From the NCBI GenBank assembly GCA_030407085.1, contig CM059587.1, positions 103,871,501 through 103,935,500 on the forward strand: a stretch of 64,000 nt of DNA, read 5' to 3'. The DNA is from Trichopria drosophilae. Its lineage: Eukaryota; Arthropoda; Insecta; Hymenoptera; Diapriidae. Made by a program: the position numbers and the translations under genes. Below, in pieces: positions 14,001 to 25,300 of this stretch. The notes under the pieces are model-generated. The model was not told where the DNA came from. It did not search any database and saw nothing but the letters and a program-made list of their open reading frames with translations. Within the stretch, counting starts at the first letter, position 1. Each line of letters begins with the position of its first letter.

Positions 14001-17000
14001 ATAATGATTTGACTTTATTGATAAAGAAGGAAGGTTACAGCACGGCTTCATTGAGACAAAGTGTGAGCTAAAGTTGTTTTACAGGCTGACTTATCAATTT
14101 ACTTTTCGAATTTTCTTCTGGTGCATTTTTCGAATTTTGAAAAAGTGAAAACAGACTTGAAAATGGATCTTGCAAAGTCATTGAAAATGTTAAAATTCAT
14201 CAGTAGTAGGTTACAAATAATTAAGTATATTTATATTTCTTGACCGCTTTAATTCAATTAAATAATTAAATAAACAAATAATTTCTTTTCGGTAATACGG
14301 TCCTCTTACTAATTGTTAAGATGTAAACAAAGAAAAATATGACGTAACTGGGATTTCAGTTCACGTCTAGCGCAATAAATCATCGTGTACTTATATGTAA
14401 AAATTGTGAATCACATGCTATTGGATTTAATGTTAAAAATATCCCTCTAGCGCTAATAATTGGAACTATTGTCTTAATGCGTTTCGCACCAGGATGCCAT
14501 GTTGTGCTCTTCAGCAGGGCTTATGGCATCCTTGCCCTGGACGCGATATTAAATTTTAAGTTTCTCGGTATAATTTTCATTTTTAGGTTAGAGTAGTAGG
14601 TTACAGCTTAAGAAGCAATTGTGAGAGTTAAAATGTAATTCGTCAGTTTTTATCAACGCAATATTAAATTTTTATTTTAAAAATGTCAAATAAGAAGACG
14701 AGAAATGATTCTATTAAATGGATTTTTAAAAATTTCAGTATTCCCTGTGCCTGTTGATCTTCTTCTTGCTGGAAATGGGTGTGGCGATCGTTGGATTCGT
14801 CTTCCCGCACACTCTACAGTCGCTTCTAGAAGAATCTTTTACGGATAAAATTATCCAAACTTACCGGGAGGATCCAGATCTACAAAACTTTATTGACTTT
14901 GGTCAAAAAGAAGTAAGCGTCGTTTAACTGTTTATTAATACAAAAGTAATTGAAACATCTTAATAATACTCTCTGTGGTTCTTTAGTTCAAATGTTGCGG
15001 TTTAAGTCAAGGCGGTTACTTGGATTGGGGGAAAAATGAATATTTCAACTGCTCTAGTCCAAGTAGCGAAGGTTGTGGTGTTCCTTTCTCTTGCTGTATA
15101 AATGCCACAAATATTGCGGTAAGTCAATTTTTAAATTAATTAAAAATATTTATTTCCTTTGTCGACATCACCTATAATTCAGTCTTTTTTCGATTATTTT
15201 ATAACGGAGATAAAACTCCGGAGTAATCCAATATGGCGGTTCAAAAATTTAAATAAACGAACTATTTTAATAAATAAACCTTACAAACGTTCTATGTCAA
15301 TGAAAATATGGTTTTTGTATCGCGGAAAATGAATTTGAGACCAAAATAGCAAAATTCAACATGACTATTCAAAATGGCGGATACCAAAAGAAGCTAATAA
15401 CTCTTAGTACGTTCTATTGACTTTTCCTTTTTTATTTATGTTGACCATATTTACGTGACCATAATAACATTTTTTAAAGGTTGGTGGGATTTTAATCGGA
15501 TAAAAAATCACTTTTTCAATATTAAAAATAAAATTCATTAAAAAATGTTTCAAATTTTCGATATTTTTATTTTTTAAAAACCGCAATTTTGGTTTTTGAA
15601 ACCATTTAAATGCAATTTTGACTACAGAAATCGAAATAACACACAAGAATGGTAATACTAGGTCACATTTAAGTCAGTACCAATATATTTTCCTGTTAAA
15701 AATAAAGCTCGAAAATAAAATACAATGTATATCATTAGATTGTTAGTATTTTGTTGTAAACAAATTAACGCTAAAAACGGCAAAATTTGTGCCTATTTAA
15801 GTGACGAAGTAATTAGATAATTAATATGTACTTTCAGTAATTTCTGCTGATATTTTTTGGCGATTTTGAATTCGGTGTCGAAGTTATTCGAAATTCAAAA
15901 TGGTGGATTCAATTTAACGGATAATTTTTAAAAAACTTAAGCAATGCTAGTGGACATCGATACTTATGGGGTATTTTACTAATCTGGTACTATAACAAAA
16001 TGAAAAATGGCGAAACAATATGGCGGATAATAGTTTGAACATTTGAACGAAGCTCGTGACAATAAATACTCGTAAGGTTCTTGTTCAAAAATATTTTTAA
16101 CGATAAAAATCGAAACACTCTCCTGTTGGCCATGGACTTAATCCTTTCCATTTGAAAAGTCCGAAATTTGGACGAAACTTTCAGTGGTGTAATTTTTATT
16201 CCAATTACCGTTAAAAAAGTTATAAAAAAGTAACATCTATAGTTTTACACCTCATCTTATGAATCCCGAGGTCAGAATCAGCCGACTATTTCAAAGAAAA
16301 AAGTTGTGATCATTTTTTTGAAAAAAATGCCAGTTTTTTTAAGTTTCTTCGCAAGGATCGAGGTTTTTACAGTAAAAAAGGTGATACTGAATGTTACAAA
16401 AAGTACTAATAGCGTCACTTTGCTAAGTCTTTTCTTCTCCCATCGTTCTTTTTTTTTCAAAAAACAATGGCGGCATGAAGATGGAGTCTGTAAGTTGTAA
16501 TTTTGTATTTTCTCACAGAAATACTGATTATTTGATTTTCGATGATGAACATATTTTAACGTTTTATTTATATTGCACATTTAGTTTTTCTAACCGTAAA
16601 TTGTAAGATTCGCGCCATATCTTCGCATTACCTTAATTTTAATTGTAAAATTGAGGCATTCGTATATTTCATTATTATTTAAATATTTGAAAACTTTAAG
16701 TTAATGTAATTTATGTTTAAAAATGCAGAAATCTCGACACCTCGAAAAAGGGATCGGCTTGTATTTCCATTCTTCGATATTTTACATTTATAAATGATAT
16801 AGAAACATCCCTTTCATCCCGATTTTGGATCCGTTTTTATCTCTTCAAGAGAACCGTGAAAACTGAACAACTTTTTCATTTCATAAATGGTGAATTTCAC
16901 TCAATGATTCACTTTCATTGCACTTACACGTCGTAGTAAAAGTTTACGACTATCTCATAGATAAATGAACGAGCTACACTTAATTTTTAGGTTATAAAAA

Positions 17001-19403
17001 CCTATTGCATATAAATACTTTAAGGTTATGAATCCACCATTATTAGGTATTGACAAATGATAATAAATTCTTTTTCAACCAAATTTTCTGTTTTACGACC
17101 ATTAAACAGTCAAATAATCAATATTTCTCGGCAAAATTACGACTTGAGGACCTTTTGAAGCCGCCATTTCTGTTTTTCAAAAAAATCCGCCAGTAGAAAA
17201 AAGAACGAAGCAAAGAAACACGACTAAAACCTTTCATTTAATGGTCACTATTGCCTTTTTCAATGTCAAAAAAACGATTTTGTCATTTTTGAGTATTCTC
17301 GTCTGTTTCCAAATCTTGTTTTCCATTTTGAATGTTTTTTTCTTTTATTTCATTTAATGAGTGTCATGTAATATTTTGGGGCGTAATTTTTATCCCGTTT
17401 TATACAAATAATGGAGCTTTGCAAGAAAGACGGCCAATGTCTTTTGATTTTCATGCTGCAAGAAACTCAATATGAATATTTCTGCTAATATTGGCCTTTA
17501 CTTTGAATCCGCCATTTTGAATTTCAAAAACCTGACAACAGATTCATGATTAGCGACCCAAAAAACCTCTGGATCCTAGATGTCACAGCTTTTATTCAAT
17601 TTTTTCCAAATATTGTCCTCCAGTTTGGTGTCGCCATTTTGAATTTAAAAAAAACTGATAGCAAATTCATAATTCGTTACCCTGAAAAATGCCAAGTTCA
17701 TACATTTAAGAAACAGTCTATTCGGATAATCAGTATTCAATATGGCGGATCGTTTTTGGCAGATTGAAATTTAAAATATGATTTGAATTGGACGAACTTC
17801 AAAATGTGGAGACTTTTGATGCCGTTAACTATGTATCTGAACTCAGAAATTCGTGCACAATATGTGACTAAATGAGATAAACACAGGGTTTAGAAATGTT
17901 TAATAAAAACATGTTGTCTCTGTCACAAAGAGTCAACAGTCCTTTATGAATAATTTATCTGCCGCATTATCCCGTGGTTCCAAATAGTCTTGAAGATTGA
18001 TGATTGTACATAAACTGCATGTGTATATACAGTAGTCCCTGTCCTATTTCATCTCATCCTAATTCACGAATATTACCCGTCCAAATTCACAATTTCTCCT
18101 CATTTCCTCTCCCTACTCCAAGACCCATCACGCGACTACAGTGAGAGGGAAACAAACAAAATACAGGGCGCGCGCATGCGCGAAGGCAAACTTGGAATGT
18201 TAGAGGAGAAAAAACGTGCCTTGGTAGGGTTACAGAAGTAAAGTGAATTAGGAGAGGGACCGCGATTTTCTAAAAACCAACTGCCTGAATTAGGAGGGGG
18301 ACTACTGTACGAGTTTCATTTAAATCAAGCAAAAGTTTGGTCCGACATACTAGATCCGCCATTTTGAATTTCGAATATTTGAAAACCGACAAACGAAGAG
18401 AAGTACAGTGCCCCCCCCCCCCTTATTTTAACTTTTCGAGTCAAGGAAGATGGCGGCTCCTTCCCTTATTTTACAGCATCCCTTCATCCCTACCACTGGG
18501 AATATGAGAGAATAAAAACAGAGAATGATATAGTGGCGTCCTTATTACCTGTATGCGCAAGCGCAAACAGCAATCCGCACTCTTTTATACACTTGCAAAT
18601 GGCGAATGTTGGTGGAACTCATGAGGGGAAGAAGTTAACATAAGGGACGAAAAAAGTTTCAATAAAGGACGCAGTTAAAATAAGGGGAGGGCCACTGTAA
18701 GTGGCCTATACAGTAGTTATCCCCTTAAGTTTTACATTTCAGCTATCAAGATGGCGTCTTCTTCCCTTAAGTTTAACTTTGCCCTAACCCCCACTACCAT
18801 AGTTTTCTGTGGTCCTCTGCACGCTACGCGCATGCGCCTATTTACAGGCCACATTAAAATACCTGGTGGTGGGAGAGGCTGTGAGGGGAAAAATAAAATA
18901 TACGGGAAGAAAATCTTAAAACTTACGGGAAGTATAAAACTTAAAGGAATGAACTGATACTCATGAACTGAGTTTTGTTTACATTGAATAATTTTTCGTA
19001 TTGTAGGTTGCCATATTGGATCCGCCATATTGTCTTTGTCACTCGCGCCAATTTTCCATGTATATTTTATGTTATTTAGAGTTAATTTTTTATTGGAAGT
19101 AGGTGATGTTCTTATAAAAATAATCTCAGTTTTTCGAAAATAATCGAAATCCTTGCAAATGTGCAGAGTGGACTAGTGAACAACATGTGCGGCAATGGAG
19201 CGCAGCGAACTCCAGTGTCAGAGGCCAGTAAAAAAGTGTGGACAAGCGGCTGCATAGAGATCGTCCGTACCTGGGCGGAGCGTAACCTGTACACGATCGC
19301 CGGTATTGCCCTGGGTGTGGCGCTTAGCCAGCTGTTCGTCATCTACTTGGCCAAGACCCTCGAAGGGCAGATCGAGTTGCAAAAGTCCCGTTGGCATTCC
19401 TGA
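1986..19403 (+). CDS. TspanC8 tetraspanin, TSPAN33-like (5 exons, 277 aa)
   Basis: Four-pass membrane scaffold protein. Coding exons are 1986-2072, 2274-2477, 14739-14912, 14987-15118 and 19167-19403; every intron is GT-AG and phase 0. TM1 lies at about residues 18-41, TM2 70-95, TM3 98-120 and TM4 241-262. The conserved GCVGALREN follows TM2, and the large extracellular loop starts with the CCG motif (C158, C159). The loop has eight cysteines (158, 159, 177, 185, 191, 192, 207, 228), which defines the TspanC8 group; members of that group are known to escort and regulate the ADAM10 sheddase. Two N-glycosylation sequons (N176-C-S, N194-A-T) fall in the loop. Segments such as [14 protein letters not shown] are closest to vertebrate TSPAN33 as I remember it. 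The ATG has a CCACC context and an in-frame TGA at 1977. Introns 2 (12.3 kb) and 4 (4 kb) are full of transposons. The exact insect orthologue name is not certain. Confidence 0.93.
2274..2477 (+). CDS. TspanC8 exon 2 (TM1 end, small loop, TM2)
   Basis: Residues 30-97. Acceptor TTCGCAG|CTT and donor TTT|GTAAGT. It holds the end of TM1, the small extracellular loop, TM2 and the GCVGALREN motif in the short intracellular loop. Confidence 0.93.
2954..2985 (+). other. CTGAAGAGG-hairpin-CGAAACG motif (copy 1)
   Basis: CTGAAGAG, then stem GGTC, a 9-nt loop, GACC, then GAAACGT. One of five such motifs with different but self-complementary stems (others near 10.7, 12.1, 47.9 and 49.9 kb). It resembles a hammerhead core (CUGANGA...GAAA) with one extra base before stem II. 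Confidence 0.55.
3335..3805 (+). repeat. Dispersed repeat, copy 1 (second copy in GMPPB intron 3)
   Basis: Starts with a poly-A/GTGCCA..GTG.CACAGCCCTGTAC block and continues through several GATCCGCCATTTTGAAT modules. The same sequence recurs with small differences at 41480-41827. Confidence 0.75.
3825..4793. mobile_element. Foldback element with CACAGGTCTGC termini
   Basis: Arms of about 300-400 bp are inverted copies of one another (for example CACGTCATGA near 3918 against TCATGACGTG near 4684). The centre holds GATCCGCCATTTTGAAT modules. No ORF; nonautonomous. Confidence 0.75.
4855..5265 (+). mobile_element. LINE 3' fragment
   Basis: A short ORF ([15 protein letters not shown]..., about 4889-5083) resembles the extreme C-terminus of Jockey/CR1-like reverse transcriptase ORFs. 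It is followed by an AT-rich 3' UTR and an AATAAATATTATTATT tail. Confidence 0.45.
5266..6843. other. AT-rich intronic sequence, no gene
   Basis: Low-complexity ATTTATTT runs at about 5800-5950. The block at about 6215-6340 (TTCGATGTATTTTTG...GGACGTATT) is related to the foldback at 43895-44170. Nothing else is recognised. Confidence 0.5.
6844..7887. mobile_element. 1.04-kb palindromic foldback element
   Basis: Ends GACTAAATATTATTTTCC / GGAAAATAATATTTAGTC, with arms of nearly 500 bp in inverted orientation around a spacer at about 7340-7390. No coding capacity. It lies inside TspanC8 intron 2. Confidence 0.85.
8234..9675. mobile_element. 1.4-kb foldback element with a nested insertion
   Basis: Ends AGTAAAAATTCCTGAAGTGG / CCACTTCAGGAATTTTTACT. 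Arms continue inward (ATCATTGCATTTTAAAGTTC near 8295, its inverse near 9601). A second TIR element sits in the left arm at 8370-8728. Confidence 0.8.
8370..8728. mobile_element. Word-saturated TIR element (word GTAAAA)
   Basis: TIRs ACACTGTAAAAAAA / TTTTTTACAGTGT. The flanking halves are crowded with GTAAAA/TTTTAC or GTAA/TTAC words in both orientations. No ORF of note. Nested in a larger foldback. Confidence 0.6.
10724..10756 (-). other. CTGAAGAGG-hairpin-CGAAACG motif (copy 2)
   Basis: On the - strand CTGAAGAG, stem GGCA, loop, TGCC, GAAACGT. The stem differs from copy 1 yet pairs. Confidence 0.55.
12062..12090 (-). other. TGAAAATGAAC hairpin-CGAAACG motif (copy 3, diverged)
   Basis: On the - strand TGAAAAT, stem GAACAAC, short loop, GTTGTTC, GAAACGT. 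It keeps the hairpin and the GAAACG end but not the exact CTGAAGAGG start. Confidence 0.4.
12480..13255. mobile_element. 0.78-kb palindromic foldback element
   Basis: Inverted arms of over 300 bp: AAAGAACTCGTAGT near 12497 against ACTACGAGTTCTTT near 13233, and CAATTGTATTTCTGTAAT near 12780 against its inverse near 12947. No coding capacity. Confidence 0.8.
13256..14738. other. Intronic sequence without recognised gene
   Basis: End of TspanC8 intron 2. AT-rich, with a few short ORFs that look random. A palindromic GGATGCCAT...ATGGCATCC pair sits at about 14492-14531. Confidence 0.5.
14739..14912 (+). CDS. TspanC8 exon 3 (TM3 and start of large loop)
   Basis: Residues 98-155, after a 12.3 kb intron. 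Acceptor AATTTCAG and donor GAA|GTAAGC. TM3 is followed by the helical start of the large extracellular loop, ending [12 protein letters not shown]. Reading frame and phase match exon 2. Confidence 0.93.
14987..15118 (+). CDS. TspanC8 exon 4 (CCG-containing large loop)
   Basis: Residues 156-199, separated from exon 3 by a 74-bp intron. It holds six of the eight loop cysteines and both N-glycosylation sequons. Donor GCG|GTAAGT. Confidence 0.93.
15119..18029. other. Repeat-rich part of TspanC8 intron 4
   Basis: Multiple degenerate modules of the CCATTTTGAATTT / ATGGCGGA type (for example near 15230, 15375, 16018, 17508, 17631, 17740). No exon or intact transposon is recognised; the short ORFs near 16300 on both strands are low-complexity F/K-rich and unlikely to be genes. 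Confidence 0.5.
18030..18307. mobile_element. pogo/Tigger-like MITE with GCGCATGCGC
   Basis: CAGTAGTCCCTGTCC...GGGGGACTACTG, flanked by TA on both sides (18028-18029, 18308-18309). The centre holds a perfect GCGCATGCGC at 18172-18181. Confidence 0.8.
18406..18697. mobile_element. pogo/Tigger-like MITE
   Basis: CAGTGCCCCC (in a 12-C run) ...GGGAGGGCCACTG with TA on both sides. The interior has TGCGCAAGCGCA at about 18554-18565. AT-rich subterminal CTTATTTTAA / TTAAAATAAG matches the other members. Confidence 0.75.
18711..18956. mobile_element. pogo/Tigger-like MITE with GCGCATGCGC
   Basis: CAGTAGTTATCCCCTTAAG...CTTAAAGGAATGAACTG, preceded by TA and only 13 bp from the previous element. A perfect GCGCATGCGC lies at 18828-18837. 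Confidence 0.7.
19167..19403 (+). CDS. TspanC8 exon 5 (loop end, TM4, C-tail)
   Basis: Residues 200-277. Acceptor GTGCAG|AGT. It supplies the last two loop cysteines (C207, C228), TM4 and a short cytoplasmic tail ending SRWHS, then TGA-GCT-TGA. It is clearly more GC-rich than exons 1-4, as is the sequence that follows. Confidence 0.92.
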   Translation, partial: SGLVNNMCGNGAQRTPVSEASKKVWTSGCIEIVRTWAERNLYTIAGIALGVALSQLFVIYLAKTLEGQIELQKSRWHS

Positions 19404-20790
19404 GCTTGACCTCCGGCCACCTACCGCTACTTAGCAACTCCCTCAGCCAGTCGGCAGGTGGCCAGCGCCCGAGCGACGCGCACACCCGAGACCGAGGCCA
19501 GCGTGAACGTCCGCATGGCGTTGCTCGTCCTTTTCGCGACTTCCTTGTACATCCCGTGCATCCTCTCATTGATCAGGCTCATCCTCTTCTTCAGGAGCTA
19601 CATACACCTGTACCTCGGTAGAGGCTAATCGTATATGCAATTCAAGGGACGGGGCCGGGACAGGTCCTACGTACCTCCGGATTCGTCCGGCAGAGGGACA
19701 GGCCGATAGATAGATATCTATATTTTCATCTGTCCGAGAATCTTATCTTTTTAGCAGACCGCAGTGCAGGGCGATCCTCCCGCAAGAGGCCCCCCCCTGT
19801 CGTACGGGCCCGGTCGAGGGGCCGGTTATAAACGAAGGTTTGTTTTTTATAAAAAATTTTTACTTGTTTCAAAGACAAATTCATATTTTAGATTCGCGCG
19901 CCGTTACGCGCGAACTGATGTATATTTAGTGCTTGACTCATTTCCACGTGCTCGAGACGGACTCGCAGACTCACGATATACATATATTTATATCGTATTG
20001 TAACAAAATGAAAAAAAGCAATTCTTTCGATAACGAGCGAACTCTTGGCGGGTCGTTGGCTTTAGAGCTTCCAAGAAGCCCGCGCGACGCACCGAGAGTC
20101 GAGACAATCGGGATTTTGCCATATTCGTTTTATACTTTGACCAGTTTTTATATAAGGAGAATGAGACAGTCACACACGTGCACGCTGCCACGAAAGGAGA
20201 AAGAAAAGCAAAGTAGAAAGTAGAGTGAGAATGGAAGAAAAGAATGGTTCATATTTTTAAGACTAAAAAAAAGATCGACAAGACGAGAGTGTATCATTAC
20301 CGTTTGCACGCTCATTCACGAATGATTCACCCTCGATTGATTATTATTAGTTGTGTGTTTTTTTTTAACGACGTTACTGCACCGCAAAATGAAATACGCA
20401 CACTTTTTACAATTTTTTGTTCGATTCGCGAATCCGCATTAAGTTCGTCATTTCTGGACTCGACAGTCGCGTGACCATGCGCCAATTTCGAAACAAGTCT
20501 GCGCGTCGTCCAATCTCATCGTCACTTCATTAGCTCGAACGATCGATGAAAAACAAACGTCCAGTGCCAAAATCCAATGGATCTAGCTGCAATTTCTTTC
20601 TGACGGATTTGACAATAAATTTCAGCGTATGATAAAAACAATTGATTTAAGTTAATTACGCAATGCATTTTACTCGTTTCTTGTTTTTTACTCAATCGAT
20701 ATGTAAATGTAACAGTATTGACAATTATTGCCATCGGTATTACAAATCGTTCTTACTAGTTTTTAACGAATAAACATTAAACATTAATGT
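19404..20790 (+). other. Probable 3' UTR of the TspanC8 gene, GC-rich at first
   Basis: The stretch from 19404 to about 19830 is unusually GC-rich and stays open in several frames. That includes a 73-codon run in the exon-5 frame from 19410 to the TAA at 19626. From 19830 the composition returns to AT-rich. No other gene is recognised. An AATAAA at 20769-20774 is a plausible polyadenylation signal. Confidence 0.45.
20769..20774 (+). terminator. Candidate poly(A) signal for the TspanC8 gene
   Basis: AATAAA in an AT-rich context, the first good signal on the + strand after the GC-rich 3' region. Inferred only. Confidence 0.35.
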
Positions 20791-21023
20791 GTCCAAGCCA
20801 CTGAATTAAATGTATTACCAAATTACACTTGACTTTCTTAAACGAGCTGTTTTATTTTTCGATTATCTACTAAGGTAAGGTTATATAGAAACATTTACGG
20901 AATACTCCACGGCTCGTTGGTTTGGCGAGAAATGATTTTCAGGATCCATTCAAAGAAAAGGTAAGTGATTTTATTATCAATTATTCAATACCAAACATTT
21001 TTAGCGACTGTTGCGAAACACCC

Positions 21024-22090
21024 CATCCCTAGTAGAGTCATCTTCATTACAAGGGGGGACGAAGATTCTGTAATGACAATCTTAAAGTAAAATTATCGCA
21101 GTCTGGTTGAAGATTCTTCACACAAAATTCTTCATGTAAACTTAATACAGTCGTATTGAAGATCTGCAGCAGAAGCTTATTTCATTTTTATATACTCTGC
21201 ATAGAAGCACCTGAATACAGACTGAACGCAGATTCTTATGTTTGGTAAAATCGTACATGATTCGCATGCAGATAAAAAGAAGAATCTACTAGCAGAATGT
21301 TAGTTTAGCTGTAGACCAGCATATGAAATAAACTTCAACCGGATGTCATTTCATCAGTTACTTACAGGAATTTCTTGAAAATTTAGCAATTTATAATACT
21401 GTTATACACAGGTACGTCTAGAATTACGAATTAATAAATTAAAAATTATTTAATCGATTTTTCAAAATTCAGACTAGAATACGGCAATTCTAGGCTATAT
21501 ATATACCTATATGATCTCTTAAAATATAGCAAAGAAATTTATCAAGAATTTATCCTAATAGTTGATTTTTCCTCATTTCACAAGTTTTTGGAATGTTTTG
21601 TTAAAAAAAAAATTAGGTTTTCTTGGTTCTAATGTGAATTATTAACCTCGTCTACAGTTAATAATCTCATAGAAAGTAATCATTTTTCTCTCAGCCGGGG
21701 ATATTTTTCTTATCAAAGAAACTTCCTGAAAAATCCATTCATCAGTGGCGCAGGAAACGGAGACTGCATTCAATAGACGTTTCGATTGCTTCGTGAAGAT
21801 TCTTACTGCAGATTATTAACTTACGCTGTATTAAGATATAAGTTCATATTCCGAAAGAAAATAATGATGACGATTCTTCTCTCAACCTGCGATTTATATT
21901 TATCAAAGAAACTTCCTTCAGAAAACAAAGTGAGTGTAAAGCAGATTCTGCAGTCACTTGAAACTCTCAATTGTTTAGGAAGGATCTTACGGCAGATCAA
22001 TGCGCAAATTCGGACATACTCCATCTGTAGTCTTTAGCAGATCTTCTCTGAGTCTGATTGCAGAATTCACTCATTTCTCTACTAGGGATG
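21024..22090. mobile_element. Word-saturated TIR element (word AGATTCT), copy A
   Basis: Perfect 14-bp TIRs CATCCCTAGTAGAG / CTCTACTAGGGATG. The interior is crowded with GAAGATTCT, GCAGATTCT, GAATCT and similar words. No protein of note. A second copy lies in inverted orientation 252 bp away. Confidence 0.75.
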
Positions 22091-22342
22091 CTTTTATATC
22101 ACAATTTAAAGTCCCTAGATCTTACAAAATTAATACCACTGCGGCATCTGCTGGTAGTTTCGGTTCACTTTGACTCGTGACCGTTGATAGTAGAGTGGGG
22201 TCGCAAAGAACACCTGGATGTACTCTACATTATTTAGTGCTTTTGACTTCAAACAATGCCAAAGGTATTTTAAATTTATGATGTATTTACTGTAAAATTA
22301 TATTTCATATTAGAAAGAGATGCCAATTCATAATGACAGCGT

Positions 22343-25300
22343 CATCCCTAGTAGAGAAATGAGCGAATTATGCAAGCAGACTAAAAGAAGATCTGGTGAA
22401 GACTGTAAATGGAGTATGTCCGAATTTGCGCAATGATCTGCCGTCAGATCCTTCCTAAAGAATCGAAAGTGTTGACTAATTGCAGAATCTTTTTTGCTTT
22501 GTTTTCTGAAGGAAGTTTCTCTTATAAAATAAATCGCAGTCTGTGGGAAGAATCTTCATCGTTATGAACTCTACCTTAATACGACGATATATGTCAATAC
22601 CTATAATAAGAATCTTCACTATAACCAATTGAAACTCTTATTGAATGCAGTCTGCTTTACTGCGTCACCATGGTCTTTTCAGTACAAAATCCTGAAGATT
22701 CGAATTTTTTTTACAAAAAATACCAGAAACTTAAAAGATAAGAAAAAATAATTTAGTACGGTAAATTATCGGCAAATTGCTTTAAAATATTCTAGGAGAT
22801 CATATACATATAGGGTAGAAAATAGACGGAATTTTGAAAAATCGATTAATAATTTTTAATTTACGTCTTTTTTCACAAATTATTTGCACAATTTTTACAC
22901 AATTTTTGTGCAACCATGCAGTGTTTAAAATGTAATTTTGCAATATCACATTTTGGAATATTATATTCAAAAGAATGTTTCTTAAAACGAATAAAAAACT
23001 TGATTATGTCGATTATTTTAAAAAAGAGAATCTGAAAATTTGTATCTTAAACTTAGGCATTCGAGTTATTTATTAATCATTAATTTAAATGAATTGTATA
23101 CCGAATCTTCATTCCAGGCATTCTAATGTATAATATATTTTATAATATACTATACATGCAAATTGATTTTGAAAATTTGCAAATCTGAAAATTTTCAAAA
23201 CGGTAAGTGATACCCAAAATCTGACAAAATTTCAGAGGTTGTCACAAGGAGGGATGACAAAATTTCTTTCAGTTTGACGATTTCTAAGGTTTACATTTTA
23301 TCGAATCGCAAAATCTTATTGGAGTAAATTGTAGGCTTTTTCAAGCTCTACAACTTATTTGCAGGTAATTTTACGCTATGTATAGAGAGGACTGAGTTAG
23401 ATTGGAAAAATAACAAAAAAATGGAAAAAATAGCGATTTTTGTACCTTTATCGCGATTTCGGCACCGTTTACCTTGATTTATATGTCAAATAAAGTGAAA
23501 TTTCTTTACTTAGACATCATTTAGAAACTTTTCCAACTGTAAGCAAAAAAACAATTTTTTTACGGACACCCTAGTGTATACGTGTATGTATGTCAGTATT
23601 ATAAATTTCTGCTTTCAAACAAATTTCTAAGTAACTTATGAAATAGCAATCGACTGAATTTCCCTTAATATTCTAGTCTAGCTAAACTAACATTCTGCTA
23701 ATAGATTCTTCCAGTCATCTGTATGAGAATCACGTACCATTTTACCAAACATAAGAACCTGCATTCAGTCTGTATTTAGGTACTTATAAACAGAGTATTT
23801 AAAAATTAAATAAGATTCTCCTGCGGATCTTCGTTGCGAGCGCATTAAGTTTACGTGAAGAACCTTGTGTGAAGTATCTTCCACCAGACTAATAATTTTA
23901 TTTATTTATTTATTTATTTATAAACGGGACAATGCCCATAATCTACAATATTATAAAATGTAAAGATAGCAATAACATTAAAACTAAACTGCCAAAAATT
24001 CAACGAGTTAGATAAACTAAATTTAATAACAAGATATATAACAAGATATATAGTTCGTAAGAACGAATTATGATTAATATTGCCTAAGTACAGATTTTAT
24101 TTTTGACACAGCCGTTGACAATTGCAGTTCCTGAAGTTCTAGTAGATTTATACTTCCTCTTCGATGTACTTCATTAAATTGATGGCATAGTCTGTACAAC
24201 GGAGCGTTAGATATATAGTTCCTAGATGATGTTGGTAGTTCGAATATGTTAGAGAGACGAAGCGCATAATTCGGAGTAGTGAATTGTATAAGATTGTAGA
24301 GTTCTGTAGAGTCGATGTAGCCAGTTATTAATTTATGAAGAAAAATAAGATCATTTGCTTTACGGGTGGATGACAATGTAGGTATCTTAAACTTCCGACC
24401 AGTTGAATAATAATTATGGTCATACAAATCCATAGGACTTCCGGACTTGTACGCCAAGTACCTCAAAATCTTATGTTGTACTTTTTCGAGATTTTTTGAG
24501 TGTACTTCATAGTCTGGTGACCAAATTACAGAGCCATATAGCAAAATAGGTTTAATTAACGTATTATACAGTTGTTTAATTGAGTCCGTTGTTTTAAAGT
24601 CCTTTGTATTGCGCATAACAAAACCAACAGTTTTTAATGCCTTCTTTCTGATGTAATCCATGTGCGGAAGAAATGAGAGCTGTCCATCAAAGATAATACC
24701 AAGATCTTTGACCAAACTAGTCCTGTTTACCGAGTTATCCTGAAGTTGATAATCAAAAAGCAGCTGTTGATGAGATCTAGTAAATGTAACAACATTACAT
24801 TTCAGGGGATTCAATTTTAGTCCATTACTAAAGCTCCAATTAAACAGCTGTTCGATGTCCAGTTGAAGGAGTGAAGCATCTCTAGGTGTTGTGATCTCTC
24901 TGAATATCTTAACGTCATCCGCAAACAGCAAGAATGTACTATTCATAATCGTACTAGGTAGATCGTTTATGTAGATATTAAAGAGAAGCGGTCCTAAGTG
25001 CGATCCTTGCGGAACACCTGGCGTTGCTTTAATTGTCCGTGAAATTGATTGTTTGTATCGAACAGACTGAATTCGATTTGTTAAATACGATTCAAACCAA
25101 TTTAGCAAAGCACTATTTATACCAACAATTTCAAGTTTCCTTATTAACCTAGAGTGGTCTACGGTGTCAAATGCTTTGGAGAATTTTATACCATTTTACC
25201 AGACATAAGAATCTGCATTCAGTCTGTATTCAGATACCACTATGCAGAGTATTTATAGAAATAAGCTTCTGCTGAAGATCTTCAAAACGACTGCATTGAG

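Noticed and set aside
16278..16580. ORFs of 64-100 aa on both strands in TspanC8 intron 4
   Set aside because: F/K-rich low-complexity translation of T/A runs.
19339..19569. Open frames on both strands in the GC-rich TspanC8 3' end
   Set aside because: Shadows of a GC-rich block; R/G/S-rich translation with no family resemblance.
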